A DNA stretch of 64,000 nt from Xanthobacter sp. YC-JY1 (lineage in GTDB: Bacteria; Pseudomonadota; Alphaproteobacteria; Rhizobiales; Xanthobacteraceae). Below are positions 21,585 to 31,379 of this stretch, piece by piece. Position numbers and translations under genes: made by a program. The notes beneath the pieces are model-generated. The model worked only from the letters and a program-made list of their open reading frames with translations. It searched no databases and was not told the DNA's origin. The stretch lies in the NCBI RefSeq assembly GCF_021730305.1, contig NZ_CP032674.1, forward strand, positions 372,001-436,000. The letters are read 5' to 3'. Each line of letters starts with the position of its first letter. Position 1 is the stretch's first letter.

Positions 21585-22484
21585 ATGCGTAGACCCATTC
21601 GCAAGGCGATCCTACCCGTCGCGGGCCTCGGCACGCGCTTCCTGCCGGCGACCAAGGCGGTGCCGAAGGAGATGCTGACGGTGGTGGACCGGCCCGTCGT
21701 GCAGCACGTGGTGGACGAAGCCCGCGCCGCCGGCATCGAGCACATCGTCTTCGTCACCGGCCGCAACAAGGCGGTGATCGAGGACCATTTCGACCGCCAG
21801 TTCGAGCTGGAGCGCACCCTGCAGGAGCGTGGCAAGGTCAAGGAGCTGGAGCAGCTCGACCGCGACACGCCCAAGGCCGGCACCACCTCCTTCACCCGCC
21901 AGCAGCTGCCCCTCGGCCTCGGCCATGCGGTGTGGTGCGCGCGCGACATCATCGGCGACGAACCGTTCGCGCTGCTGCTGCCCGACATGCTGCACATGCC
22001 CAAGGACGGCAATGGCAACGGCCACGGCTGCCTCGCCTCCATGGTCGAGGCCTACAACGAGACCGGCGGCAACGTGGTTTCGGTGTACGAGGTGCCGGAC
22101 GACCAGACCCACCAATACGGCATCGTCGGCACCGGCGCCGATGCGGGCAAGGGCGCCAAGGCCATCACCCAGATGGTCGAGAAGCCCAAGGCCGGCACCG
22201 CGCCGAGCAACCTCGCCATTTCCGGCCGCTACATTCTCCAGCCCGGCATCTTCGACCTGCTGGCCAAGCAGGAGCGCGGCGCCGGCAACGAGATCCAGCT
22301 CACCGATTCCATGCTGAAGCTGAAGGAAACCGAGGCGTTCTATTCGGTGCAGTTCGACGGCCACGTCTATGACTGCGGCTCGAAGATCGGTTTCCTCATG
22401 GCCAACGTCGCCTATGCGCTGTCTCGCCCCGACATCGAGGGTGAGTTCCGCGCTGAGCTGAAGGCGATGCTGGGCGGGAACTGA
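21585..22484 (+). CDS. galU: UTP-glucose-1-phosphate uridylyltransferase
   Basis: GalU makes UDP-glucose for exopolysaccharide, lipopolysaccharide and glucan synthesis. The 299-residue protein from the ATG at 21585 begins [19 protein letters not shown]. The nucleotide-binding signature [18 protein letters not shown] follows, with [13 protein letters not shown] near residue 108 and [11 protein letters not shown] near residue 240. A frame extension of 15 codons upstream is not conserved-looking. Xanthobacter-type bacteria are known slime producers, which fits but does not prove a role here. Confidence 0.95.
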   Translation: MRRPIRKAILPVAGLGTRFLPATKAVPKEMLTVVDRPVVQHVVDEARAAGIEHIVFVTGRNKAVIEDHFDRQFELERTLQERGKVKELEQLDRDTPKAGTTSFTRQQLPLGLGHAVWCARDIIGDEPFALLLPDMLHMPKDGNGNGHGCLASMVEAYNETGGNVVSVYEVPDDQTHQYGIVGTGADAGKGAKAITQMVEKPKAGTAPSNLAISGRYILQPGIFDLLAKQERGAGNEIQLTDSMLKLKETEAFYSVQFDGHVYDCGSKIGFLMANVAYALSRPDIEGEFRAELKAMLGGN

Positions 22485-22495
22485 GAGTTCTCCTT

Positions 22496-22643
22496 CCCTC
22501 TCCCCTCTCTCCTTGCGGGAGAGGGGTTGGGGGTGAGGGGGAGGGTCGTCTCCGCCTCACCGGCGTCGGGGGCAAGCGGAGCGGCCCCCTCATCCGTCTC
22601 GCGGCTTGCGCCGCGATCCACCTTCTCCCGCGAGGGGAGAAGG
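22496..22643. repeat. dispersed palindromic intergenic repeat elements (two copies)
   Basis: Two related inverted repeats fill the gap between convergent genes. The first (about 22496-22541) is a CCCTCTCC-type arm, then a GGAGAGGGG arm and a GGGTGAGGGG flank. The second (22621-22643) is a perfect 9-bp stem CCTTCTCCC/GGGAGAAGG with a five-base loop. Elements of this CT/GA-rich palindrome type are common in alphaproteobacterial intergenic DNA. They may also act as bidirectional 3' ends for galU and the oxidoreductase gene. Confidence 0.7.
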
Positions 22644-22657
22644 GATTTCTCCGAGAC

Positions 22658-25600
22658 CTACTCCGCCGCGACCGCCGTCGGCGCCGGCGGGTTGCGGAAG
22701 CGGGCGAGGAGGTCCTTCTCCTCGGCCTTCGCGGCTTCCAGGTGCCGCAGCTTCACGTGGCCGAAGCCACGGATCTTCTCCGGGATCGAGGCGATGGCCA
22801 CCGCGATTGCGTGGTTGGCGGGATCGAGCTTCGCCAGCAGTTCACCCACTGTGCGCTCATACTCGGCGATCAGCGCCCGCTCGGTCTTGCGCTCGTCCGT
22901 GTAGCCGAAGACGTCGAAGGCCGTGCCGCGCAGGCCCTTGAGCTTCGCGAGCAGCCCAAAACCCTTCATCATCCACGGCCCGAGGGTGATCTTGCGCGGC
23001 TCCCCCGTGGTCTCGTTGCGGCGGGCGAGGAGCGGCGGGGCGAGGTGAAATTCGAACCGCAGATCGCCGTCGAAGGCCGCGTCCGCCTGGGCCCGGAAGG
23101 CGCCGTCGGCATAGAGCCGGGCGACCTCATACTCGTCCTTGTAGGCCATGAGCTTGTAGAGGTTCTTAGCCACCGCTTCGGCGAGACCGCCACGGCCGGG
23201 CGCCTTCGCCCCTTCCGCGGCGCGCACCTTGTCCACCAGCGCCTTGTAGCGCGCCGCGTAGGCGGCGTTCTGGTAGAGCGTGAGGTCGGCGACGCGGCGG
23301 GCGATCACCTCGTCGAGGCTCTGGGAGAGGCGGCGGGCATCGCTGGAGACGGTGCCCTTCGGCGTGGCGATGGCCTCCACCGCGGCCGGATCATGCGCGG
23401 CGCGGCGGCCCCACAGGAAGGCGGCCTTGTTCATGGCCACCGCTTCCCCGTTCAGCTCGATGGCCCGCTCGATGGCGGCGGCCGAGAGGGGCAAAGCGCC
23501 GAACTGGTAGGCATAGCCCACCATGAAGATGTTCTGCGCCAGCGCATTGCCGAACAGCGCCTGGGCGAGGCGGCTCGCCTCGATGAAGTGGGTCTGCGGC
23601 TCGCCCACCGCCTCGCGGATGGTGCGCTTGATGCGCTCGGTGGGCAGCGAATAGTCGGCGTTGCGAGTGAAGTCGCCGGGCAGCACCTCGTGGGTGTTGA
23701 CCACGCAGATGGTCTTGCCCGGCTTCACCGCCGCCAGCACCTTCTTGGTGCCGGCCACCACCAGGTCGCCGCCCAGCACCACGTCCGCCCCGCGCGCCGG
23801 CACGCGGATGGCGGTGATGTCGGCGGGATCGTTGGCGAGGCGGATATGGCTGTAGACGGCGCCGCCCTTCTGGGCGAGGCCGGCCATGTCGATCATGCCG
23901 CAGGCCTTGCCTTCCAGATGCGCGGCCATGCCGAGGATGGCGCCGATGGTGACAACGCCGGTGCCGCCGACGCCCGTGGCGATGACGCCATAGGTGCCGT
24001 GGATTTCAGGATGCGCCGGTTCCGGCAGATCCGGCCAGCTGTCGGCGCCGGCCGCCGCGCCGGCGCTCTTCTTCGGCTTGGCGCCCTTCACCGTGATGAA
24101 GGAGGGGCAGAAGCCGTTCACGCAGGAGAAGTCCTTGTTGCAGGACGACTGGTCGATCTCGCGCTTGCGGCCCCACTCGGTCTCCAGCGGCTGCACGGAG
24201 ACGCAATTGGACTTCACCCCGCAATCGCCGCAGCCCTCGCAGACGCGCTCGTTGATGAGCACCCGCTTGTCCGGATCGGGAAACTGGCCGCGCTTCCTGC
24301 GCCGGCGCTTCTCGGAGGCGCAGGTCTGGTCGTAGATCAGCACCGTGACGCCCGGCACCGCCGCCAGCTCGCGCTGCACGGCCTCCAGCTCGTCGCGGTG
24401 GTGGATGGTGAGGCCGGCCGGCCAGAGGGTGTTGGCCGCGTACTTCTCCGGCTCGTCGGTGACGACGACGACGCGCTCCACCCCTTCCGCCGCCACCTGC
24501 CGGGCAATGACGGGGACGGTGAGGTCGCCGTCATGCTTCTGGCCGCCGGTCATGGCGACCGCATCGTTGAACAGGATCTTGTAGGTGACGTTCACCTTGG
24601 CGGCGCAGGCGGCGCGAAGGGCGAGGTAGCCCGAGTGGTTGTACGTGCCGTCGCCGAGATTCTGGAAGACGTGGTTGCGCTTGGAGAAGGAGGCTTCGCC
24701 GATCCAGTTGGCGCCCTCGCCGCCCATCTGGGTGAAGCCGGTGGTCTCGCGGTCCATCCACTGCACCATGTAGTGGCAGCCGATGCCGGCATAGGCGCGC
24801 ATGCCCTCCGGCACCTTGGTGGATGAGTTGTGCGGGCAGCCCGAGCAGAAATAGGGGATGCGCGTCGCCACGTCCGAGGTGGCGGCGAGCACTCGCTGGG
24901 CGTCCTCCAGCTCCGCCACGCGGGCGGCGATGTCCGGGATGTCGCCATAAGCGAGGAGGCGGCGGCCGAGTTGAATGGCGATGTCGTTGGGATCGAGCGC
25001 GCCCTTCACCGGGAACATCCAGCGACCCTGCTCGTCCTTCTTGCCGATGCAGACGGGCTGGTTGGCGGTGCCGTACAGCTCCTCACGCACCTGCACCTCG
25101 ATGAGGGAGCGCTTCTCCTCCACCACCATGATGAGGTCGAGGCCCTTGGCGAACTCGGTGAGGCCTTGCGTCTCGAGAGGCCATGGGCAGGCCACCTTCC
25201 AGATGCGCAGGCCGAGATCGTTGGCCCGCACCTCGTCGATGCCCAGCTCGTCCAGCGCGAGGCGCACGTCCAGATACGACTTGCCCACGGTGGCGATGCC
25301 GATGCGCGGACGGGCGCCGCCGGAGGTGATGAAGCGGTTCAGGCGATTGGCCCGCAGGAAGTGCAGCACGGCGTCGCGCTTGAACTCCTGAAGCCGCTCC
25401 TCCTGCGCGATCGGCGTGTCGCCGAGGCGGATGTTGAGGCCGCCGGGCGGCATGGCGAAGCCCAGAGCCGGCTCGATGCGCACGCGGTCCAGCCGCCCGT
25501 CCACGATGCCGGTCGACTCGATGGTGTCCTTCACCGCCTTGAGGCCGACCCAGGTGCCGGCGAAGCGCGACAGGGCCCAGCCATAGAGGCCGTAATCGAT

Positions 25601-26137
25601 GATCTCCTGCACCCCGGCGGGGTTCAGCACCGGGATCATCACGTCGACGAAGTGGAATTCGCTCTGGTGGGCGGTGGTGGAGCTTTCGCAGGTGTGGTCG
25701 TCGCCCATCAGGGCGAGCACGCCGCCATGGCGGGAGGTGCCGGCATTGTTGGCGTGGCGGAACACGTCGCCGGAACGGTCGACGCCCGGCCCCTTGCCAT
25801 ACCAGAGGCCGAACACGCCGTCATACTTGCCCTCGCCGCGCAGCTCCGCCTGCTGGGAGCCCCACAAGGCGGTGGCGGCGAGATCCTCGTTCAGGCCGGA
25901 CATGAACTTGATGTCGTTGGCCTTGAGCACCTTTTCGGTGCGCAGGAACTGCTGGTCCAGCCCCCCGAGCGGGGAGCCGCGATAGCCGGTGACGTAGCCG
26001 GCCGTGTTGAGGCCGGCGCGCCGGTCGCGCTCCTTCTGCATCAAGGCGAGGCGGACCAGAGCCTGCGTGCCCGATACGAACACGCGCTCCTGGGACAGGT
26101 CATATTTGTCGTCCAGCGAAACAGGCTTCAGAGCCAT
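22658..26137 (-). CDS. indolepyruvate ferredoxin oxidoreductase, fused alpha/beta type
   Basis: A 1159-residue single-chain 2-oxoacid:ferredoxin oxidoreductase that decarboxylates aryl-pyruvates such as indolepyruvate to acyl-CoA, reducing ferredoxin. The N-terminal half has the pyrimidine and TPP-binding domains (GYRGSPLGGLDQQ near residue 50; GDGTYNHSGYLALR near 510). Cysteine clusters CEGCGDCGVKSNC and SCNKDFSCVNGFC (about 640-690) resemble 4Fe-4S ligands. The C-terminal part is the gamma-type domain (GVGGTGVVTIG near 735) plus a long DUF6537-like extension. The start at 26137 has GGAGG upstream. This fused form is found in aerobic proteobacteria. Substrate preference is inferred from family. 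Confidence 0.9.
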   Translation of the reverse strand: MALKPVSLDDKYDLSQERVFVSGTQALVRLALMQKERDRRAGLNTAGYVTGYRGSPLGGLDQQFLRTEKVLKANDIKFMSGLNEDLAATALWGSQQAELRGEGKYDGVFGLWYGKGPGVDRSGDVFRHANNAGTSRHGGVLALMGDDHTCESSTTAHQSEFHFVDVMIPVLNPAGVQEIIDYGLYGWALSRFAGTWVGLKAVKDTIESTGIVDGRLDRVRIEPALGFAMPPGGLNIRLGDTPIAQEERLQEFKRDAVLHFLRANRLNRFITSGGARPRIGIATVGKSYLDVRLALDELGIDEVRANDLGLRIWKVACPWPLETQGLTEFAKGLDLIMVVEEKRSLIEVQVREELYGTANQPVCIGKKDEQGRWMFPVKGALDPNDIAIQLGRRLLAYGDIPDIAARVAELEDAQRVLAATSDVATRIPYFCSGCPHNSSTKVPEGMRAYAGIGCHYMVQWMDRETTGFTQMGGEGANWIGEASFSKRNHVFQNLGDGTYNHSGYLALRAACAAKVNVTYKILFNDAVAMTGGQKHDGDLTVPVIARQVAAEGVERVVVVTDEPEKYAANTLWPAGLTIHHRDELEAVQRELAAVPGVTVLIYDQTCASEKRRRRKRGQFPDPDKRVLINERVCEGCGDCGVKSNCVSVQPLETEWGRKREIDQSSCNKDFSCVNGFCPSFITVKGAKPKKSAGAAAGADSWPDLPEPAHPEIHGTYGVIATGVGGTGVVTIGAILGMAAHLEGKACGMIDMAGLAQKGGAVYSHIRLANDPADITAIRVPARGADVVLGGDLVVAGTKKVLAAVKPGKTICVVNTHEVLPGDFTRNADYSLPTERIKRTIREAVGEPQTHFIEASRLAQALFGNALAQNIFMVGYAYQFGALPLSAAAIERAIELNGEAVAMNKAAFLWGRRAAHDPAAVEAIATPKGTVSSDARRLSQSLDEVIARRVADLTLYQNAAYAARYKALVDKVRAAEGAKAPGRGGLAEAVAKNLYKLMAYKDEYEVARLYADGAFRAQADAAFDGDLRFEFHLAPPLLARRNETTGEPRKITLGPWMMKGFGLLAKLKGLRGTAFDVFGYTDERKTERALIAEYERTVGELLAKLDPANHAIAVAIASIPEKIRGFGHVKLRHLEAAKAEEKDLLARFRNPPAPTAVAAE

Positions 26138-26330
26138 CGCGACGCCTCCAGCGGGGCCGGGCAGGGGACGGCGACGCGTGGAAATCACGCGCACCGTTCG
26201 CCTTTAGGCTGGCACGGAGTGTCGCACCCGGCAATTTCGTTGTTCCAATTCAAGGCGCAACGAAATTGCCGAAAAGCTGGGCGTGACGAATTTTGGTGCA
26301 TTGCACCTGAAATTGGCTGCGCTGCGGCAT

Positions 26331-27371
26331 TCAGCCCGGCAGCAGGCGCTCGCTTTCGAGATACCCGGTGAGCAGGCCGAAACCGAACAGCATCACCAGC
26401 AGGGCGGCGCCAAGCTCCACCCCCAGCCGGGCCATGACCGACCATTTGGTGTCGCGGCCGGCGATGCGCACGGCGAGCCGTTTGCCATAGACGGCGATGG
26501 CGGCGATGGCCGTCACGGTGGCGGCGGTGCCGAGGCCCATGGCGAAAGCGGCGGCGACACCGCTCATGAACACGCCCTGCGACAAAGCGAAGGTCAAAAC
26601 GAGGATCGCGCCGGAGCACGGCCGCGCCCCGGCCGAGACCACGGCGACGGCGGCGCGCTTCCATCCGCCCTGTCCCGCCAGCAGCATGGGATCGGGCGCG
26701 TGGCTGTCGCCGCAATCGCAGTCGGCGGCGTGGACGTGCGCCGCATCGCCCCGCGCCGCAGCAACGAGGGCGCGGCCCTTCACGATCGCGAGATAAAGCC
26801 CGAACAGGCCGATGCCGCCATAGGCCGCGACCTCCACCACCGTCATGGCCTGCGCCATGGAGACAGCGGTGGCGCCCAGCACCAGCGCGAGAATGCCGAC
26901 GAAGAGGATGGCCGCCACCGCCTGCACCATACCCGCGGCCAGCGACAGCACGGCGCCCCGGCGCAGCGTGCCGCCATCGGCGAGGAGATAGGAGGAGATC
27001 ACCGCCTTGCCGTGGCCCGGACCTGCCGCATGGAAGACGCCGTAGGCGAAGGAGAGGCCGGCGAGCAGGAAGGTGGCGTGGCCGTCCTGCTTGGCGGCGC
27101 GCACCGCCTGCACCAGCGAGCGATAGAATTCCGACTGCTTGGCGAGGATGAAGCCGGTGATGCCGGAGGGCGGCGCGCCGCCGCCGCCGAGGCCGAAGGG
27201 CGTCGCCTTCGGTCCGCCGCCGCCGGGCGGGCCGAAGCCCTGCGCGAAGGCGAGATCAGGATAGAGCACCAGCGCCACGAGCAGCCCGAACAGCAGCGCC
27301 GCGCCAAGGCCGAGGGCGATCAGGCCCGCCCGGCGCATCCGGCCGGTGATGGCCGCGGTGGATGCGCTCAC
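26331..27371 (-). CDS. NicO-family nickel/cobalt exporter
   Basis: A membrane protein of about 346 residues, related to the NicO/RcnA transporters that move Ni or Co ions. It has about six hydrophobic segments and the family motif FHAAGPGHGKAVISSYLLAD near residue 140. A Gly/Pro-rich periplasmic loop lies at about 50-70. A hydrophilic loop with HVHAADCDCGDSHAPD (about 225) is a likely metal-binding stretch. The GTG at 27371 overlaps the upstream stop as GTGA, so I prefer it to a GTG two codons earlier. It is the partner of the DUF1007 gene. The metal is not proven by sequence. Confidence 0.87.
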   Translation of the reverse strand: MSASTAAITGRMRRAGLIALGLGAALLFGLLVALVLYPDLAFAQGFGPPGGGGPKATPFGLGGGGAPPSGITGFILAKQSEFYRSLVQAVRAAKQDGHATFLLAGLSFAYGVFHAAGPGHGKAVISSYLLADGGTLRRGAVLSLAAGMVQAVAAILFVGILALVLGATAVSMAQAMTVVEVAAYGGIGLFGLYLAIVKGRALVAAARGDAAHVHAADCDCGDSHAPDPMLLAGQGGWKRAAVAVVSAGARPCSGAILVLTFALSQGVFMSGVAAAFAMGLGTAATVTAIAAIAVYGKRLAVRIAGRDTKWSVMARLGVELGAALLVMLFGFGLLTGYLESERLLPG

Positions 27372-28003
27372 GGGCACTTCACCGTGATCTTGTCCGCGAA
27401 CTGGGCGCCATAGGTGCTGCCCGAGGTGAGGCCAGCGAAGAAGGACTCGTTGAGGGTCGAGCTGGGCGGCGGCTCCGGCGAGGTGACTTCCTGCGTGCAG
27501 CCGGCCGGCGCCGCGACCATCTTCACCGGGTCGTTGTCGGCGAAGGAGAAGGAGACGAAGACGGTGGGATCGTAGATCTCGATGGTGGCCGCCCCCTTCA
27601 CCGCGATGGGCTTCGCCAGCGGCAGGGTGAAGTGCAGGGTCAGCAGCTCGTTCTCGTAGGTGAGGTAGTAATCCACCGGGTCCTTGAAGGCGAGCTTGCC
27701 GGTGGCGGTCTTGCCCCGGACGAAATAGTCATATTCCTTCAGGGACGTGACATTCACCTCGGCGAGCGGCTTCAGCACGTCGTCGCCATAGCTGCCGTCC
27801 TTCTGCTTCTCCAGCCCCTGCAAGGCGAAGGCGGTGAAGGCGTCGTCGAAGGTCCAGGCCTGCTTGAGGGCGGTGAGTTTGCCGTCGGCGCCGTAGACGA
27901 CTTCTGTCTTCATGGTCACCCAGACATGAGGATGCGCCTCGGCCGCCCTGGGCAGGAGCGCCGCGGCGAGCAGCATGACGACGGGCAGCAGGCGCGCCAG
28001 CAT
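27368..28003 (-). CDS. DUF1007 family periplasmic protein
   Basis: A 211-residue exported protein: signal peptide in the first 23 residues ending AAEAHPH, then a mostly beta domain. HPHVWVTMKTEVVYGADG right after the cleavage site is the family signature and a likely metal-binding His-rich N-terminus. DUF1007 genes are commonly next to NicO transporters and are regarded as periplasmic components of the same system; here the stop overlaps the transporter start by four bases. A cysteine near the C-terminus in APAGCTQEV and a final cysteine in KITVKCP could pair. Confidence 0.85.
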   Translation of the reverse strand: MLARLLPVVMLLAAALLPRAAEAHPHVWVTMKTEVVYGADGKLTALKQAWTFDDAFTAFALQGLEKQKDGSYGDDVLKPLAEVNVTSLKEYDYFVRGKTATGKLAFKDPVDYYLTYENELLTLHFTLPLAKPIAVKGAATIEIYDPTVFVSFSFADNDPVKMVAAPAGCTQEVTSPEPPPSSTLNESFFAGLTSGSTYGAQFADKITVKCP

Positions 28004-28090
28004 CCGAATCTACTTCCTTGTGTCGGGGCGAACCCCTCTCAGGTCGCGCGAGACTTCGGCGGAATGGTGACGCCGGTCCCTACAGGCCTC

Positions 28091-28114
28091 ATGACACGCG
28101 GATATGACACGCGG
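28091..28114. repeat. direct repeat ATGACACGCGG upstream of the DUF1007-NicO unit
   Basis: The 11-mer ATGACACGCGG occurs at 28091-28101 and again at 28104-28114, a 13-base period, followed by a partial third copy (GTGTGACA). It lies about 90 bases upstream of the DUF1007 start and between two minus-strand units. It could be a regulator site, but matches no nickel-regulator operator I know. Confidence 0.35.
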
Positions 28115-28181
28115 GTGTGACAGGGCCTGCCCGAGCGTCATATTCCGTGCGTCACATTGACCGGCGCGCTCTTCCCGCGGG

Positions 28182-29123
28182 TCAGCTGTCCTCGTGCTTC
28201 GGCTTTTCCGCCGCGCGGCGGCCGAAATCGGGGGCGGCGGTCTCCTGGCCCTGCTCGATGATGGAGCGGCGGATGGCGCGGGTGCGGGCGAAGTGCTCGA
28301 ACAGCGCGTCCCCGTCGCCGTAGCGGATGGCCCGCTGCAAGGCGGTCAGATCCTCGGTGAAGCGGCCGAGCATCTCCAGCACGGCGTCCCGGTTGGTCAG
28401 GAACACGTCGCGCCACATGGTGGGGTCGGACGAGGCGATGCGGGTGAAGTCGCGGAAGCCGCCGGCGGAGAACTTGATGACCTCGGAGGTCAGCGTCTCC
28501 TCCAGATGCGCCGCCGTGCCCACGATGTTGTAGGCGATGAGGTGGGGCACATGGCTGGTGATGGCGAGCACCAGATCATGGTGCTGGGCGCTCATGGTCT
28601 CCACGTTCGCCCCCGCCGCCCGCCACAAGGCGACGATGCGCGCCACTGCCTCGGGGGCCGCGCCCTCGGGCGGCGTGACGATGCACCAGCGGTTCTCGAA
28701 CAGGGTGGCGAAGCCCGCGTCGGGGCCGGAGAATTCCGTGCCGGCCACCGGATGGGCCGGGATGAGATGGGCGTGGGCCGGCACATGGGGGGCCATGGCC
28801 TCCACCACGAAGCCCTTCACCGATCCCACGTCCGAGAGGATGGCACCCGGCTTCAGACGCGGCCCCACCACCTCGGCGACCTTGCCGGAGGCGCCGACCG
28901 GCACGGCGACGACCACGATGTCGGAGCCTTCGGCGGCCTCTGCCGCATCCACCGTCACCACGTCGGCGAAGCCGAGCTGCCGCACGCGCTCGCACACGGC
29001 GGGATCGGCGTCGGCGACGACGAGGGTGCCGGCGAGATGCTTCTCCCGCGCGGCGCGGGCGAGCGAGGAGCCGATGAGACCCGCGCCGATGATGGCGAGG
29101 CGCGGTACGAGGGGCTGGATCAC
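28182..29123 (-). CDS. tyrC: prephenate/arogenate dehydrogenase
   Basis: This enzyme oxidatively decarboxylates prephenate or arogenate on the tyrosine branch. It is 313 residues from the GTG at 29123. The N-terminal NAD-binding motif is [24 protein letters not shown] near residue 100 and [14 protein letters not shown] near residue 125 are catalytic-site motifs of the TyrA family. The GTG overlaps the hisC stop in a GTGA, which fixes the start; an open frame upstream of it lies inside hisC and is spurious. The cyclohexadienyl substrate choice cannot be told from sequence. Confidence 0.93.
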   Translation of the reverse strand: MIQPLVPRLAIIGAGLIGSSLARAAREKHLAGTLVVADADPAVCERVRQLGFADVVTVDAAEAAEGSDIVVVAVPVGASGKVAEVVGPRLKPGAILSDVGSVKGFVVEAMAPHVPAHAHLIPAHPVAGTEFSGPDAGFATLFENRWCIVTPPEGAAPEAVARIVALWRAAGANVETMSAQHHDLVLAITSHVPHLIAYNIVGTAAHLEETLTSEVIKFSAGGFRDFTRIASSDPTMWRDVFLTNRDAVLEMLGRFTEDLTALQRAIRYGDGDALFEHFARTRAIRRSIIEQGQETAAPDFGRRAAEKPKHEDS

Positions 29124-30262
29124 TTGGTGGTCCCCGCCGCTCCGCTGGCCATGAATTCTGTGAGGGCGGCGACCACCAGTTCGTTGGCCTCCTCGGTGCC
29201 CACCGTCATGCGCAGGGCATTGGGCAGGCCGTAGCTCGCCACCTGCCGCAGCACCAGGCCGCGGCGCATGAGGAAGGCATCCGCCTCCTTCGCCGTGCGG
29301 CCGGGCTCCTCCGGAAAGTGGATGAGCAGGAAGTTGGCGACAGACGGCGTCACCTGCAGCCCCAGCGCCTCGATCTTGCCGGTGAGCCAGGGCAGCCACT
29401 TGGAATTGTGCGCCACCGACTTCTCCACGTGGGCGGCATCGGCGATGGCCGCGGCGCCCGCCAGCAGGGCCGGGGTGTTCATGTTGAACGGCCCGCGGAT
29501 GCGGTTCATGGCGTCGATGACATGGGCCGGACCCACCGCCCAGCCGATGCGCAGGGCGGCGAGGCCGTGGATCTTGGAGAAGGTGCGGGTCATCAGCACG
29601 TTCTCGGCCGAGAGCGCCAGCTCCAGCCCGGTCTCGTAGTCGTTGCGGCGGACGTATTCGGCATAGGCCGCGTCCAGCACCAGCAGAACGTTGGAGGGCA
29701 GACCCGCGTGCAGGCGCTTCACCTCGTCGAACGGCAGGTAGGTGCCGGTGGGATTGTTCGGGTTGGCAAGGAAGACGAGCCGCGTCTTCGGCGTCACCAG
29801 CGCGAGCAAAGCGTCCACGTCGGCGGTGAGGTCGCGTTCCTTCGCCACCACCGGCACGCCGCCGGCGGCGAGCGTCGCGATCTTGTAGACGAGGAAGCCG
29901 TGCTCCGAATAGATCACCTCGTCGCCCGCGCCCACATAGGTGTGGGTCACGAGGTTCAGGATCTCGTCGGAGCCGGCACCGCAGATGATCCGGTCGGGAT
30001 CAAGCCCGTTGGCCTTGGCGATGGCCTCGCGCAAGGCGCGGGCGGAGCCGTCGGGATAGTCCTCCAGCTTCAGGCCCGCCTCGGCGAAGGCGGCGACGGC
30101 CTTCTCGCTCGGGCCGAGGGGGGTCTCGTTGGAGGAGAGCTTGAAGACCTTCTCCACCCCCGGCGCGTGGCTCTTGCCCGGCACATAGGCCTCGATGGCG
30201 AGCACGCCCGGCTTCGGCTCGGGCCGGCCGGTGGGGATCGGGTCGTTCAGCACGGCGGACAT
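29120..30262 (-). CDS. hisC: histidinol-phosphate / aromatic aminotransferase
   Basis: A PLP-dependent aminotransferase of the HisC family, 380 residues from the ATG at 30262. [13 protein letters not shown] near residue 40 and the PLP-lysine region [20 protein letters not shown] near residue 225 are clear. Between chorismate mutase and tyrC it probably transaminates phenylpyruvate/hydroxyphenylpyruvate or prephenate as well as, or instead of, histidinol phosphate. An alternative GTG start at 30292 would overlap the upstream stop as GTGA; the ATG has a GGAG site nine bases upstream and gives the more usual N-terminus. Confidence 0.9.
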   Translation of the reverse strand: MSAVLNDPIPTGRPEPKPGVLAIEAYVPGKSHAPGVEKVFKLSSNETPLGPSEKAVAAFAEAGLKLEDYPDGSARALREAIAKANGLDPDRIICGAGSDEILNLVTHTYVGAGDEVIYSEHGFLVYKIATLAAGGVPVVAKERDLTADVDALLALVTPKTRLVFLANPNNPTGTYLPFDEVKRLHAGLPSNVLLVLDAAYAEYVRRNDYETGLELALSAENVLMTRTFSKIHGLAALRIGWAVGPAHVIDAMNRIRGPFNMNTPALLAGAAAIADAAHVEKSVAHNSKWLPWLTGKIEALGLQVTPSVANFLLIHFPEEPGRTAKEADAFLMRRGLVLRQVASYGLPNALRMTVGTEEANELVVAALTEFMASGAAGTTK

Positions 30263-30288
30263 CTCAGGTAACTCCAGACAATCTTTCT

Positions 30289-31176
30289 TCACGGCCGGGC
30301 GGCGGGGCGCACCACCTTGTGGGTGGCGGCGTGGCTGCCCACCTCGGCGACGGCACGGATGCCCGCGCCCGCCTCGGCGAGGGCGCCCGTCACCTCGTCC
30401 ACGGCATGGCCGGGAGGCAGGGACACGAGCAAGGCGGCGCCGTCGAGGGCTTCATCCGGCGCCACCACCACCTCGGCGAAGGCGGGTATGGCACGGCCCG
30501 CGGCCGCGCTCCATCCCGTCACGCGCAGCGAATAGACGCGGACCTCGCGCACGGCGGCGTCGGCGATGGGGTGGGACACCACGAACACCGGCAGGCCGGC
30601 GGGGTGGTCGTCGCGCTCCACGAAGGGCAGGCGGGCGATGATCTTGGGCGCGCCTTCCGCCTCCAGCGCTGTCCACCACGGGTCGGCGGCCGAGGGAGAG
30701 GGGGCGGCGGCGAGCAGGCCGAGATCGCCGCGCGAGCCGGCCACCGCATCGATCACGCCGCGCGCGCCCATGTGGGGCAGGAACGGCACGGTGAAGCCGA
30801 AATGGAAGCGCGCGCTGTCGCGCATGGGCGCCTCGCCGCCGGAGAGGTCGGCGTGCACGGAATAGGGCGCCTGCACATAGGTGAAGGTGGCGATGATGAC
30901 GCGCCAGATGCTCTCCACCGTGTCGAGGGGGAGCAGGCCGCGGTGGCGCTCCACCAGCCGGCGCATCATGTCCGCCTCGCGGGCGGGGCGGAAGGCGGAG
31001 CCGCCCTCGGTGCCCTGCGTGTGCTTCACCTGCACGAGGCGATCGATGATCTCGCTGCGCTCCATGAGCAGCTGGTGCATCGACGCATCGATGCGGTCGA
31101 TCTCGGAGCGAAGGTCTGCGAGGGAGAGGGGAGCGTCGTTCTGTGTCGCGTTCTGGGGCATGGCGCTCTGGGTCAT
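30289..31176 (-). CDS. AroQ chorismate mutase with uncharacterised C-terminal domain
   Basis: The first ~100 of 295 residues are an AroQ-type helical chorismate mutase: [25 protein letters not shown] near residue 20, then the conserved [16 protein letters not shown], and a third helix. This part converts chorismate to prephenate. The C-terminal ~190 residues are not a recognisable prephenate dehydratase: they have alternating hydrophobic strands and an ending resembling an ACT-like fold but lack the TRF and ESRP motifs I would expect. The domain may be a degenerate dehydratase or a regulator. First gene of the hisC-tyrC unit. Confidence 0.8.
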   Translation of the reverse strand: MTQSAMPQNATQNDAPLSLADLRSEIDRIDASMHQLLMERSEIIDRLVQVKHTQGTEGGSAFRPAREADMMRRLVERHRGLLPLDTVESIWRVIIATFTYVQAPYSVHADLSGGEAPMRDSARFHFGFTVPFLPHMGARGVIDAVAGSRGDLGLLAAAPSPSAADPWWTALEAEGAPKIIARLPFVERDDHPAGLPVFVVSHPIADAAVREVRVYSLRVTGWSAAAGRAIPAFAEVVVAPDEALDGAALLVSLPPGHAVDEVTGALAEAGAGIRAVAEVGSHAATHKVVRPAARP

Positions 31177-31379
31177 GGCGTTCGCGCGTCCGGAGCGCAC
31201 GCCCAGGCGGATGAAGTCCGTCCGCCGGATGAAACGCCCCTCCAACTCGGGGACGGAGACCGCGGGACCCGATCCGCCTGCGTCGCAGGCTTCCGGCACG
31301 CCCTCCAGCCGGCGAGGCTTACCGGGAACGGGCGCGGGAATCAAAACTTTGTTGCGCGCCTCGCCGGTATCAAGGGGCT

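Noticed and set aside
26210-26224. A TGGCAC element resembling a second sigma-54 promoter
   Set aside because: Ten bases after the GG the sequence is CG instead of GC, so the -12 element is missing.
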